DNA of 64,000 bases from JALORV01 sp963712485 (GCA_963712485.1 CAVQID010000056.1:24311-88310), one strand, 5' to 3'. Counted from the first letter of the stretch, positions 52,179 through 62,018 are shown. Numbers and translations are program-made. Notes: generated by a model not told the origin, from the sequence alone.

Positions 52179-53538
52179 ATGGGAATAGCCATCGCCTTGG
52201 TGGTGTTGGTCGCGGCTTCAGTACTGTTTCACTTCCTGAGTCCGTGGTACTTCACGCCGATTGCGTCCAACTGGGGCGCCATCGACGACACCATCAGCAT
52301 CACGTTCTGGGTCACCGGGGCGGTCTTCGTCATCGTCAACCTGTTCATGGCGTACGCGATTTATCGCTATCGCGCACCGGCACGGGGCCCGCGCGCGCAC
52401 TACGAACCCGAGAACAAGAAGCTCGAATGGTGGCTGTTCGGCATCACTGCCGTCGGCGTCGCCGCCATGCTCGCGCCGGGCCTTTTCGTCTGGGCGAAGT
52501 TCGTCGACGTTCCCAAGGACGCTACAGAGGTCGAAGCCCTCGGGCCAGCAGTGGCACTGGATGTATCGATTCCCGGGCAAGGACGGCAAGCTGGGCACCG
52601 TCAACGCCCAGTTCGTCAGCGATGACAACCCGTTCGGCATGAATCCGACGCGATCCCGACGGGCAGGACGACGTCCTGGTCGCGAACCCGGAAGTGCGAC
52701 CTGCCCATCAACAAGCCCGTCAAGGTGCTGCTTCGATCGAAGGACGTACTGCACAATTTTTCAATCGCCCAGATCCGCGTGAAGATGGACCTGGTGCCCG
52801 GCCTGGTCACGCACGCGTGGTTCACGCCCACCCGCACCGGAAACTTTGATCTCCTGTGCGAGGAACTGTGCGGCATTGGTCACTTCGTGATGCGCGGGCG
52901 GATGGTGGTCGAGGAGGAAGGCGCCTTCCAGACCTGGCTGGCGAAGCAGCCGACGTATCGCCCAGTGGCGCTCGCGTCCCAAGGCCGATCCCGCCGCCGG
53001 CGAGGCGCTGTACGCAACCTGTGCCGCCTGCCACGGCGCCCAGGGGGAAGGCAATCCGGCGTTGAATGCGCCGAAGCTCGCGGGCCAGGGCGCTTGGTAC
53101 CTGAGCCGTCAGCTGATGCAGTTCAAGCAGGGGGCCCGCGGAACGCACAACGACGATCAGTTTGGCAAGATGATGGCGCCGATGGCGGCAACGCTGGCCG
53201 ACGATGCCGCCGTTGCCAATGTTGCCGCCTACATCATGACCCTGCCCGACAAGCCCGCACCGGCGACGGTGAAGGGCGATCCCGCGAACGGCAGGCAACG
53301 GTACGTCACCTGCGGAACCTGCCACGGTCCGGACGGCCGCGGCATCCAGGCGACCAACGCTCCACGCCTAAGGGGGATGAGCGACTGGTACATGGTCACG
53401 CAGCTGAAAAACTTCCGCGCAGGCATCCGCGGCTCGCATCCACAGGACATGCACGGGTCGCAGATGGCGCTCATGGCGGCTATCCTCAATGACGATCAGG
53501 CGATCAACGATGTCGTCGCCTACATCAACTCGTTCTGA
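52179..53538 (+). CDS. coxB: Cytochrome c oxidase subunit II with two fused cytochrome c domains (frameshifted)
   Basis: Electron-entry subunit of an aa3-type oxidase. Two N-terminal helices (IALVVLVAASVLFHFLS, FWVTGAVFVIVNLFMAYAIY), the CuA domain with DLLCEELCGIGHFVMRGRM, then two class I cytochrome c domains with CAACHGAQGEG and CGTCHGPDGRG. Four surplus bases, near 52544, 52650, 52699 and 52980, move the frame 0, +1, +2, 0, +1; all segments are conserved. Restored length 451 residues. The double cytochrome tail makes it caa3-like with an extra heme. Confidence 0.9.
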
Positions 53539-53599
53539 CGATCGCTCCGGGCATTGAGACGAACGGATCGGCCGTAGCTTCAGCGAAGGGAAAACCGGA

Positions 53600-55379
53600 A
53601 TGTCCTACGTTGCACACGATGAATCGGCTTACGCGCCCCCCGCCGAAATGGCGGAGATGGAGCTGTATCACCCGAAGATCATTCATCGGGAAGTACATCT
53701 GGAGCCAGGACGCCAAGGTCATCGCGATCCAGTACGCGGCGACCGCGATCGGGATCGGTCTCGTAGCGCTGGTGCTGTCGTGGCTGATGCGACTGCAGCT
53801 CGCGTGGCCGAACCAGTTCGCGTTCATCGACCCGTCCAGCTACCTGCAGTTCGTCAGCATGCACGGGATGATCATGGTGGTTTACCTGCTGACCGCCCTC
53901 TTCCTCGGTGGCTTCGGCAATTACCTGATCCCGTTGATGGTCGGCGCGCGCGACATGGTGTTCCCCTACGTCAACATGCTGAGCTACTGGGTCTACCTCT
54001 TCGCCGTGCTGCTGCTGGTCGCGAGCTTCTTCGTGCCGGGCGGACCCACCGGCGCCGGCTGGACCCTTTATCCACCGCAGGCGGTGCTCGACGGCACCCC
54101 GGGCGCGACGTGGGGCATCATCCTGATGCTGGTGTCACTGGCGTTCTTCATCATCGGTTTCACGATGGGTGGCCTGAACTACGTCGTCACCGTGCTGCAG
54201 GCGCGCACGCGCGGCATGACGATGATGCGTCTGCCGTTGACGATCTGGGGCATCTTCATGGCGACGATCCTCGCACTGCTCGCCTTTCCGGCGCTCTTCG
54301 TCAGCGCGATCATGATGATCCTGGACCTGACGCTCGGCACGAGCTTCTTCATGCCGGCGATCGTGTCCAAGGGTCAGCAGCTCGGTCATACGGGCGGCAG
54401 CCCGGTGCTGTTCCAGCACCTGTTCTGGTTCTTCGGCCATCCCGAGGTCTACATCGTCGCGCTGCCGGCCTTCGGCATCGTCTCCGACCTGATCGCGATT
54501 CATGCCCGCAAGAACATCTTCGGTTACCGCATGATGGTCTGGGCGATCCTGGCGATCGGCGGGCTGAGCTTCATCGTGTGGGCCCACCACATGTACGTCA
54601 GCGGGATGAATCCGTACTTCGGCTTCTTCTTCGCAACGACCACGCTGATCATCGCGATCCCCACGGCAATCAAGGTCTACAACTGGGTGCTGACGCTGTG
54701 GCGCGGCGACATCCACCTGACCGTGCCGATGCTCTTTGCGATCGGCTTCATCTTCACGTTCATTAACGGCGGACTCACCGGACTCTTTCTCGGCAACGTG
54801 GTCGTCGACCTGCCGCTGTCGGACACCATGTTCGTCGTCGCGCACTTCCACATGGTGATGGCGATCGCGCCGATCCTGGTCGTGTTCGGCGCCATCTATC
54901 ACTGGTACCCGAAAATCACCGGGCGGATGCTCAACGATTCGATGGGCAAGCTGCACTTCTGGATCACCTTCGTCGGCAGCTACGCCATCTACTATCCGAT
55001 GCATTACCTCGGCTTCATGGGCGTGCCGCGCCGCTATTACGCGATCACCGGCACCAATTTCATCCCGGAGTCGGCGCACTCGCTCAACGTCGCGATCACG
55101 GTCGCGGCGCTGGTGGTCGGTGCGGCCCAGATTGTCTTCCTCTACAACCTGTTCTGGAGTTACTTCAAGGGCAAGCCATCAGGGAGCAATCCGTGGAACG
55201 CCACGTCACTGGAGTGGCAGACCGCAGAGACACCACCCGCGCACGGCAATTTCGGCAAGGAACTGCCGGTGGTGTACCGCTGGGCCTACGATTACAGCGT
55301 GCCGGGCGTCAAGCCCGACTTCATTCCGCAGAACGTTTCACCTGCCGATGTCGCCGCCGGGCGCTGGGTGAAGTCCTGA
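53600..55379 (+). CDS. coxA: Cytochrome c oxidase subunit I (frameshifted near 5' end)
   Basis: Catalytic subunit with heme a, heme a3 and CuB, about 592 residues, 12 helices. Ligands: His in QFVSMHGMIMV, the crosslinked His-Tyr in FGHPEVYIVALP, CuB His pair in IVWAHHMYVSG, and heme His residues in VVAHFHMVMA. The Glu of HPEVY and Lys in IPTAIKVYNW give type A1 channel signatures. One surplus base near 53677 links the start MSYVAHDESAYAPPAEM to SFIGKYIWSQDAKVIAIQY. Confidence 0.95.
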
Positions 55380-55395
55380 TCGAGCGGACACCAGC

Positions 55396-56099
55396 ATGAC
55401 CTTCACCCTGATATTCCTCGCACTCCTGATGGCCACGCTGATCTGGTGGCTGGTCAGGCAGAGCGTCAATGTCCAGCCCTGGGTGGCGCAGGCCGGAGCG
55501 CAGGACGTCCATGGCGGGGCGTTCGACCGACCGGCCGCCAAGACCGCACTGTGGGTGTTCCTGGCGGTTGCAACGTCGCTGTTCGCGCTGTTCATCAGCG
55601 CCTATGCGATGCGCATCAGCTTTCTCGACTGGACCCCATTGCCGCAGCCGAGACTGCTTGGCGCTGAACACGGCGGTGCTGATCTTCGCCAGTGTCGCCA
55701 TGCAGTGGGCGGTCCGCGCTGCCCGCAGGGGCGACACGGCGTCACTGCGACGGGGCCTGCTTGCGGGCGGCGCACTCACTCTCGCCTTCGTTGCCGGGCA
55801 ACTTCTCGTCTGGAAGCAGCTGAGCGACGCCGGCTACTTTCTTGCGACCAGCGCGGCCACCGGATTCTTCTACCTGCTGACCGCCGTGCACGGCGTCCAT
55901 GTTCTCGGGGGACTGGTGGCCTGGGGCCGCACCTCGACTCGTGCCTGGCGCGATGACGCGTGCGGAACGACTGCAGTTGAGCGTCGAGATGTGCGCGATC
56001 TACTGGCACTTCCTGCTCGTCGTCTGGGTCGTGCTTTTCGCTGTGCTGGCCTCCAGCTACCTGGGGCTTTCGATCTGCACGACTGACGTTCCGCTGTGA
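55396..56099 (+). CDS. Cytochrome c oxidase subunit III-like, copy 1 (frameshifted)
   Basis: Helical subunit III-type protein assembled from three frames: FTLIFLALLMATLIWWLV then TALWVFLAVATSLFALFISA; NTAVLIFASVAMQWAVRAAR and FLATSAATGFFYLLTAVHGV; and VEMCAIYWHFLLVVWVVLFA. Surplus bases lie near 55656 and in 55921-55960. Restored length about 233 residues. Copy 2 follows 39 bp later and is more typical. Many caa3-type operons carry two subunit III genes, so this arrangement has precedent. Confidence 0.85.
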
Positions 56100-56138
56100 G
56101 CAAACGCGCACGCAGGTATCGGTAAGGGGAAACAGAAA

Positions 56139-56861
56139 ATGGCGGCACACGAGGCATCCGGCACTGCGGCTTCCCTGCCCCCGGCCGACGGCCTGCAGGG
56201 CATCGTCGCGGACTTCTCATCGGATCAGCGGGCGTTCAAGAACGTGCCGTGGGGCAAACCGATGATGTGGATCTTCCTCGTCAGCGACACCTTCATCTTC
56301 GGCAGCTTCCTGATCTCGTACATGACGGTGCGGATTTCGACACAGACGCCGTGGCCCAATCCCAGCGAGGTGTTCTCGCTGACGATGTTCGGCAAGAACG
56401 TACCGCTGCTGCTGATTGCGATCATGACGTTCGTACTGATCAGCAGCAGCGGCACGATGGCGCTCGCGGTGAACTACGGCTATCGCAAGGACCGCCGCAC
56501 GACGTTCATCCTGCTGGTGGCCACTGCGGCGCTGGGAGCGACGTTCGTCGGCATGCAGGCCTTCGAGTGGACCAAGCTGATCATGGAGGGCGTGCGACCG
56601 TGGGGCAATCCGTGGGGCGCGGCGCAGTTCGGCTCGTCGTTCTTCATGATCACGGGCTTCCACGGCACGCACGTGACGATCGGCGTGATCTTCCTGATCA
56701 TCGTCGCCATCAAGGTATGGCGCGGCGACCTCGACAAGGAGCGTCCGGGTTTCCTGACCGGCCGTCGCGGCAATTACGAGATCGTCGAGATCATGGGCCT
56801 GTACTGGCACTTCGTCGATCTGGTCTGGGTCTTCATCTTCGCGTTCTTCTATCTCTGGTAG
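56139..56861 (+). CDS. coxC: Cytochrome c oxidase subunit III, copy 2
   Basis: 240 residues, intact, five or more helices: PMMWIFLVSDTFIFGSFLIS, PLLLIAIMTFVLISSSGTMA, SSFFMITGFHGTHVTIGVIF and EIMGLYWHFVDLVWVFIFAF. The HGTHV and YWHFVD-W motifs are the subunit III signatures. The AAGGGGA site precedes ATG 56139. It is unlike copy 1 in sequence, so the duplication is old. Confidence 0.93.
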   Translation: MAAHEASGTAASLPPADGLQGIVADFSSDQRAFKNVPWGKPMMWIFLVSDTFIFGSFLISYMTVRISTQTPWPNPSEVFSLTMFGKNVPLLLIAIMTFVLISSSGTMALAVNYGYRKDRRTTFILLVATAALGATFVGMQAFEWTKLIMEGVRPWGNPWGAAQFGSSFFMITGFHGTHVTIGVIFLIIVAIKVWRGDLDKERPGFLTGRRGNYEIVEIMGLYWHFVDLVWVFIFAFFYLW

Positions 56862-56881
56862 CGCAACCGGGAGGGCGGTAA

Positions 56882-57281
56882 GTGGCACATGCAGACGCTC
56901 ATCACGCACACGTCGAGGCTGCAGCCCGGCGCGCACGCGCAGGGCCAGCAGCATCCGCTGGGCATCTATTTCAAGATCTGGGGGCTGCTGTTCGTACTCA
57001 GCATCGCTTCGTACATGGTCGACTACTTCCACGTCCAGGGACTGCTCCGGTGGTTCCTGATCGTCGTGTTCATGCTGCTGAAGGCCGGACTGATCGTCGC
57101 CGTCTTCATGCACATGCTGTGGGAACGGATGGCGCTGGTCTATGCGATCGTGATTCCACCGTTGCTGCTGCTGACGCTGGTGGGCATTGGAGCGCTCGAC
57201 GGGAAGTACACGTTCGCCACGCGCGGCACGTTCTTCGGGAGCGATGCAGCCGCTCCGACGCCGGCTCCACCCAAGCACTGA
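56882..57281 (+). CDS. Cytochrome c oxidase subunit IV (CyoD-like, probably frameshifted)
   Basis: Small three-helix subunit: FKIWGLLFVLSIASYMVDYF, WFLIVVFMLLKAGLIVAVFM, VYAIVIPPLLLLTLVGIGAL. A plausible start is GTG 56882 (GGGAGG site upstream) giving a His-rich VAHADAHHAHVEAA, then one surplus base near 56924 into PGAHAQGQQHP. A start at ATG 56889 avoids the shift but has no good site. Restored length 132 residues. Last gene of the oxidase operon. Confidence 0.82.
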
Positions 57282-57319
57282 TCAGGCGCCGCGGTGGTTG
57301 CACGCGGCCCGGAATTGCG

Positions 57320-57862
57320 TCAGGCGTAGATGTGGCGCCCGCCTATGGCGATCCAGCGCTCGGCGATGCGCCGGGCGTCTTCGGCAGAGCGGGACTTGAC
57401 GCCGACCAGAATGCCGCCGTCGTGGATTTCCGCTTCGTATTGGCGCAGGCGCTCCTCGGGGATACCCCAGTCGGCCAATGCGCCGATCAGCCCGGCCGCC
57501 AGGCCGGTGGCTCCGGCGCCAGCGATCGCGGCAGCAACCGGCCCGGCGATAACGAGTCCCAGGCCGGAAAGCGCCACCGTCGTGCCGACTGCGGCAAGGA
57601 TCGGCAGCAGTATGCTGATCCGGCCGCCCTTCGGGCCACCCAGTTCGCCGCCTTCCGCGGTCTTGCGCGCCAGGTCGGTGTCGATCGGGCGGTCTTCGGA
57701 GAAGTAACGCTTGCGTGTGTCGTCAGACATCACGACGTTGATGTCGTCCTTGTCATAGCCGAACCCCGTGGCCGCTTCGTAGGCGCTCTCAACGCTTGCA
57801 CTGTCCTGAAATATTCCGGTGACCATCTTCCGGTCGCCAGGGATCGATGATTGTTCGGCCAT
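57320..57862 (-). CDS. Glycine-zipper stress-type protein (GSP17M/YflT-like)
   Basis: 180 residues: an N-terminal alpha/beta part (TGIFQDSASVESAYEAATGF, GYDKDDINVVMSDDTR), a central Gly/Ala-rich hydrophobic stretch (GPVAAAIAGAGATGLAAGLI) and an end IPEERLRQYEAEIHDGGILV. This is the general-stress-17M-like layout, often induced in stress and carotenoid or respiration contexts. Convergent with the oxidase operon; GAGGA site upstream. Confidence 0.75.
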   Translation of the reverse strand: MAEQSSIPGDRKMVTGIFQDSASVESAYEAATGFGYDKDDINVVMSDDTRKRYFSEDRPIDTDLARKTAEGGELGGPKGGRISILLPILAAVGTTVALSGLGLVIAGPVAAAIAGAGATGLAAGLIGALADWGIPEERLRQYEAEIHDGGILVGVKSRSAEDARRIAERWIAIGGRHIYA

Positions 57863-57975
57863 CGCGTCATCCTCGAGTCGGGAATTGCTCCCGCTTCAAG
57901 GTGGTCGGGCAAGCAATGCGCCTGCCCGGTGCGATTGGAACGGCCGAGATCCAGGTCGATTCGAGGTGCTCGGGT

Positions 57976-57994
57976 GGCCGGGGCCGCCCCGGCC
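57976..57994 (-). terminator. GC hairpin downstream of the 58007 gene
   Basis: GGCCGGGG (57976-57983) and CCCCGGCC (57987-57994) form an 8-bp stem with a 3-base loop in the gap between two minus-strand genes. No T-run on either strand; weak terminator or structural element. Confidence 0.3.
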
Positions 57995-58006
57995 GAGGGG
58001 CCGGGG

Positions 58007-58570
58007 CTACAAGGCGTGGCGGACGATGCCCAGCTTCTGTTGCAGGGTGACGATCCAGTGGTGATTGGATACCCCGGTGCCGGCGAGTTCGACCCCGGGA
58101 TGAGACTTGAGCACTGTTTCGAGGATCGGCTCCTGGCTCGGCTCGAGGTCGACGAAGAAGATGTGCTTGCCGTCTTTCAGCGCCTGCTCGAAGCGCGTGA
58201 AGTTGTGATTGGGTCGTTGTATCCCCGACAGGCCGCCTTCCCACGTACAGAAGCCCAGAAGCATCACGGCGAGGAAAATGAACGGCACCCAGCCGGCAGC
58301 GGTTTGGGTCCACCCGGCGAAATACGCGACGAGAAGTACCAGCGCAAACGCAGCCACCCCGACAAGCGCACCGCGGGTCGTCGAGTGCACCAGATCGCTC
58401 TTCATGAAAGACCGGACGCTGTTCAAATGCGTATGCCCCTGCGCATCAGCGTCATCAGAGCTGAGCACGTGAATCTGAGGTCGGGAGACGCCGGCGGCCT
58501 CCAATTGCTCTTCAAAGAGTTCCAGGTCATCGAGACTGCTACTGATGAAGTAGTGGCGCAGCATTTTCAT
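58007..58570 (-). CDS. Membrane protein with two-helix centre, unknown
   Basis: 187 residues: polar alpha/beta start (MKMLRHYFISSSLDDLELFE, VSRPQIHVLSSDD), two membrane helices (GALVGVAAFALVLLVAYFAG and WVPFIFLAVMLLGFCTWEGG), and a C-terminal part IQRPNHNFTRFEQALKDGKH. It shares the alpha/beta-plus-membrane layout of the neighbour at 57320, though not obvious sequence identity. It lies in the same direction as ctaB, which is 60 bp upstream, so may be cotranscribed with it. Confidence 0.65.
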   Translation of the reverse strand: MKMLRHYFISSSLDDLELFEEQLEAAGVSRPQIHVLSSDDADAQGHTHLNSVRSFMKSDLVHSTTRGALVGVAAFALVLLVAYFAGWTQTAAGWVPFIFLAVMLLGFCTWEGGLSGIQRPNHNFTRFEQALKDGKHIFFVDLEPSQEPILETVLKSHPGVELAGTGVSNHHWIVTLQQKLGIVRHAL

Positions 58571-58629
58571 CGTCTTCCTCCGTCAGGGGCATTTCGTCGG
58601 GGCAATCGGTGTGCGCGGGAGTCGGGAGT

Positions 58630-59586
58630 TCAAAGCGGCAAGGTCAAGATGAGCGCCTGCAGCGATTCGAGCATGGCCGCGCCGTAACGATCCAGCAGCA
58701 GCAGGCCGAAGAGCGCTGCGAGGTAGTTGATGGAAAACCGGAACATCCTTTTCGCCATCGCATCGCTGTACTTGCGGTGCAGCTGCCAGGCATAGACGAC
58801 GAACCGAAGATTCAGCGCGGTAACGCCGATGACATACACCAGCCCACTCATCCTCGTGGCATAGGGCAGCAGGGTCACGACCGCGAGGACCAGCGTGTAG
58901 GCAAGGATGCTTCGTCGCGTGAATTCGCTGCCGTGCGTCACGGGCAGCATCGGTATCCCGGCCTTCGCATATTCCTTCTCGCGGTACAGCGCCAGCGACC
59001 AGAAGTGTGGCGGCGTCCAGATGAAGACGATGAGGAATAGAAGCATGGCGTCCGTCGACACCGCGCCGGTTACAGCGGTCCAGCCCAGTACGGGAGGCGC
59101 GGCGCCGGCCGCGCCGCCGATGACGATGTTCTGAGGCGTGTGCGGCTTCAGGAAGATGGTGTAGATCACCGAGTAGCCGACGAGCGCGAAAAGCGTGAGG
59201 TAAGCCGTCAGCGTGTTGACCCCGAAGACCAGGATCGCCGCCGAGACCACGGCTAGCGCAGCGGCGAAAACAACAGCCTGGGTCGCCGACACCTGATGCG
59301 TCGGCAGCGGACGCGCGCGCGTCCGCGCCATGATCGCGTCGGCGCGCCGGTCCAGCACATGATTGAACGCCGCGGCCGAACCCGCCGCCAGGGCAATCCC
59401 GAGCGTTGCGAGAAAGACCACGTGCGGCGTTGCGGCGCCGGGCTTGGCCAGCAGCATGCCGACGACAGCCGTGAAGACGATCAGTGAGACGACCCGCGGC
59501 TTGGTCAGGTCGAAGTAGGCGGCCAACCTCAGCGCCAGTCGGCTCGGACCCACGGCAGGCGAAACGGCAACGTGCGGAGCCTTCAT
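58630..59586 (-). CDS. ctaB: Protoheme IX farnesyltransferase CtaB
   Basis: Makes heme O, the precursor of heme A, for the oxidase. 318 residues, nine helices. Prenyl-binding Asp motifs: FNHVLDRRADAIMARTRARP and the conserved KPHTPQNIVIGGAAGAAPPV. Start at 59586 (MKAPHVAVSP). It serves the adjacent oxidase operon, yet is on the opposite strand. The heme A synthase (ctaA), Surf1 and Cox11 genes are not in this window. Confidence 0.95.
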   Translation of the reverse strand: MKAPHVAVSPAVGPSRLALRLAAYFDLTKPRVVSLIVFTAVVGMLLAKPGAATPHVVFLATLGIALAAGSAAAFNHVLDRRADAIMARTRARPLPTHQVSATQAVVFAAALAVVSAAILVFGVNTLTAYLTLFALVGYSVIYTIFLKPHTPQNIVIGGAAGAAPPVLGWTAVTGAVSTDAMLLFLIVFIWTPPHFWSLALYREKEYAKAGIPMLPVTHGSEFTRRSILAYTLVLAVVTLLPYATRMSGLVYVIGVTALNLRFVVYAWQLHRKYSDAMAKRMFRFSINYLAALFGLLLLDRYGAAMLESLQALILTLPL

Positions 59587-59893
59587 TGCTTTGGAACCGG
59601 CACGATCTTCTGCGGCCTTGCATCGAGTGCAAGGGGCTGCGTCGGGTCCACGAAGGCGCGTCCTTTGCGACGATGGATGTAACGGGGCACGTTACTTGAA
59701 TGGGTTTGAGGAGGCAATGGATCGCGGGAACTGCGTCGCGATGCTGCAGTGCCGAAAGAAACTAACTCCGTCATGGTCTTGGCTTGTCGATACGGGTGGC
59801 GCGGTGTAGAAGTCGTCCGGAACTGCGGAGCCGTACGGCGCTTCGGCTCGGCACCATCAAGGCAGCGCATTGGCCCGACATCAGGAGGTAGCC
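59587..59893. other. Divergent regulatory region between ctaB and the 59894 gene
   Basis: 307 bp with no supported coding frame. It contains the GTAAC-N7-GTTAC site at 59679-59695, listed separately, and the ribosome site AGGAGGT (59884-59890) of the next gene. No clear -35/-10 pair was seen. Confidence 0.6.
59679..59695. promoter_or_regulatory. GTAAC-N7-GTTAC inverted repeat before ctaB
   Basis: GTAAC (59679-59683), 7 bases GGGGCAC, GTTAC (59691-59695). Arrangement and spacing are identical to the inverted pair before hupD (2982-2998). It lies 93 bp from the ctaB start and 198 bp from the 59894 start. Confidence 0.55.
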
Positions 59894-60410
59894 GTGACGC
59901 AACTGCCGACAGATCGAACGTCGCGCAGCAGACTGGCCGGCAGCCGCCGTAGCCGGATTTGGCGCGGGCGCGATCCTGATGGTGCTCGATATCTTCTGGT
60001 CCCTCGCGATTACCGGCGCCGGTCCCTGGGCCGCGTCGCGCATGATCGCCGCCATCGTCATGGGGCCGCAGATACTGCAGTCCTCCGGGTTTGACTTGAC
60101 GGCTGTGACCGTGGCGCTGCTTGCGCACTATGCGTTCGGAATCGCAGGCGGCCTGGTGCTGGCCGCTGTCAGTGCGCCGCTGCGCCTCGATTCAACACTG
60201 GGCCTCGCCGTGGTGACCGGCGCCGCGTTCGGCCTGGTGCTCTACGTGGTGAACTTCTACGGGATGGTCAATTTCTTCCCCTGGTTCGCCGAGGTCCGCG
60301 GCTGGACGACTGTGGCGATCAATCTGATTTTCGGGATATCCACCGCGGTGCTCTACTGGAAGCTCGAACGGCGCGGCGAGCCTGTTCCTGCGCTGCAGGA
60401 AGCGCGCTAG
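59894..60410 (+). CDS. Small membrane protein, unknown (frameshifted)
   Basis: Four-helix membrane protein: ILMVLDIFWSLAITGAGPWA, ALLAHYAFGIAGGLVLAAVS, GLAVVTGAAFGLVLYVVNFY and TVAINLIFGISTAVLYWKLE. The start is GTG 59894 with AGGAGGT 4 bp before it, giving VTQLPTDRTSRSR; one surplus base between 59897 and 59938 moves into WPAAAVAGFGAGAILMVLDI. Restored length 171 residues. Next to cytochrome genes; function unknown. Confidence 0.65.
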
Positions 60411-60749
60411 CAAATCGCAGATCGCGCACGGAGGCGCAAAACGCGCCTCCTTACGCCAGGACCGAGCGCGCCAATCCCCGCTCGATCGTCGCCGACCGTT
60501 TTCGACGTTGTGCTGCGGGCGGCGATGCGACCAATTTGATCGTTCAGCCATCGGCCATCAAGGTCGGACGACTCCGGCCGAGTCCATCGAAGTCGCCGCA
60601 GGATTCCACTGAAAGCGAGCTTGTCAGGGCAGGACCGTGATGCCCGGTGACTGACACGCCGTTATCAGCGTCGCGCGAGGCCAGAACTTCTTCCAGATCA
60701 AGTGCCCGCTCCCAACGCGGCGTAGTTTTGCGCGAAAGGGGGAAGTGCA
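60411..60749. other. Gene-free stretch with a hairpin
   Basis: 339 bp without a supported coding frame. GGAGGCGC (60430-60437) and GCGCCTCC (60443-60450) form a perfect 8-bp stem with a 5-base loop 20 bp after the 59894 gene stop; no T-run, so a weak terminator. The AAGGGGGAA site before the tetraheme gene is at its right end. Confidence 0.5.
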
Positions 60750-62018
60750 ATGGCCACTGTCCCGAACGCGCTCGGCTGCCAGCCCCGGTCGTCTTGCAGC
60801 TGGATATTGACGTCGATTCCCCGGTTGATCACGACGGGAGTTCTGGCGCTTCTGTTCGGGGTGACGATCGCTGCGGCGCAGCCGCGCAAGGCGAGCCCTC
60901 CCGACGACCTGCGGCCGGCGTACGCGACCTCCGCCGACGTCGCAGAGGGCAAACGAGTGGCCGATGGCCTGTGCGCACGCTGCCATGGAGCAAACGGCAT
61001 CAGTGCGACCAGCGGCGTGCCGCACGTCGCGGGCCAGCGTCCGTCCTACCTCTACACCAAGATCAAGGCCTATCAGAGCGGCGCGCGTGACGACCACGCG
61101 ATGGAAAGCGCAGTCAAGTTTCTCAACGACGACGCGCTGGTGAAGGTTGCTGCGTACTACGCGAGCCTGGAGCCGCCGCCGCCGGCCGCCGCCGAGGCCA
61201 CGAGCAAAGTCGCTGCGCCGCTCGACGCGGTGGCCGCCGGCAAGGCCGCTGCAGCGGCTTGCGCAGGCTGCCACGGCGAGACGGGTGTTTCCGCGACGGC
61301 CGGCACTCCAAGTCTGGTCGGATTCGATGAAAAGTACTTCGTTGCCGCGATGGACGGCTACAAGAGCGGCAAGCGCCAGCACGACATGATGAAGATGATT
61401 GCGATGTCTGCCAGTGAAACCGATGTCAGGCACATGGCGCTGTTTTACGCGCTGCAAAAGCCAGCAGCGGCGAAAACGCCGTCCAAGGGGAATGCGGCAG
61501 CCGGCAAGACGGCGAGCGCGCCCTGCGCGGGCTGCCATGGTGAACAGGGTGTGAGCACCAATCCGGCCAATCCAAGCCTCGCCGGCCAGGATGCCGAATA
61601 TTTCGCGGCGGCGATGACCGCCTACAAAGCCGGCACGCGATCGGACGAGACGATGAAGCTCGCCGCCGCCGGTCTGGGCGACGCGGCGATCGCCGACCTG
61701 GCCGCTTATTACGCCGCGCAACAGCCGCGACAGCCGAAAGTGACCAAGCCGTTGACGCTCGCCGAGTGGGTCCAGCGCTGTGACCGGTGCCACGGCATCA
61801 ACGGCAACAGCACCGATCCGCGCGCGCCGGCCATTGCCGCGCAACGCATCGAGTACCTGCAGAAGGCATTGAAGGCTTACCAGGGCAATCAGCGCCGAAA
61901 CTCGGTCATGGCCGCCATGTCGGCTTCCTTGACCGATGCCGATGTGGCGAGTCTCGCCGCGTTTTATGCCCGCCAGAAGGCACGTCCGTTCGTGTTCGTA
62001 ATGATTCCGAGCAATTGA
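60750..62018 (+). CDS. Tetraheme cytochrome c made of four class I domains
   Basis: 422 residues: signal or anchor segment (RLITTGVLALLFGVTIAAAQ, residues about 25-44), then four cytochrome c domains, each about 90 residues, with CARCH, CAGCH, CAGCH and CDRCH. Each ends in a helix of the AAYYASLEPP or AAFYARQK type; repeated GQ..YL..AL..Y pattern (PSYLYTKIKAYQSG, AEYFAAAMTAYKAG) marks cytochrome c4-like domains. Its size and repetition suggest a periplasmic electron wire to the oxidase. A second protein of the same architecture is at 63029. Confidence 0.9.
   Translation: MATVPNALGCQPRSSCSWILTSIPRLITTGVLALLFGVTIAAAQPRKASPPDDLRPAYATSADVAEGKRVADGLCARCHGANGISATSGVPHVAGQRPSYLYTKIKAYQSGARDDHAMESAVKFLNDDALVKVAAYYASLEPPPPAAAEATSKVAAPLDAVAAGKAAAAACAGCHGETGVSATAGTPSLVGFDEKYFVAAMDGYKSGKRQHDMMKMIAMSASETDVRHMALFYALQKPAAAKTPSKGNAAAGKTASAPCAGCHGEQGVSTNPANPSLAGQDAEYFAAAMTAYKAGTRSDETMKLAAAGLGDAAIADLAAYYAAQQPRQPKVTKPLTLAEWVQRCDRCHGINGNSTDPRAPAIAAQRIEYLQKALKAYQGNQRRNSVMAAMSASLTDADVASLAAFYARQKARPFVFVMIPSN

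Noticed and set aside
51985..52188. A 67-residue open frame before coxB
   Set aside because: No ribosome site, no recognisable content, and it overlaps the coxB start and the GTAAC repeat.
56882..57850. A 322-residue open frame over the subunit IV gene
   Set aside because: Only its first ~14 residues look real; the rest is shadow of subunit IV and of the minus-strand gene at 57320.
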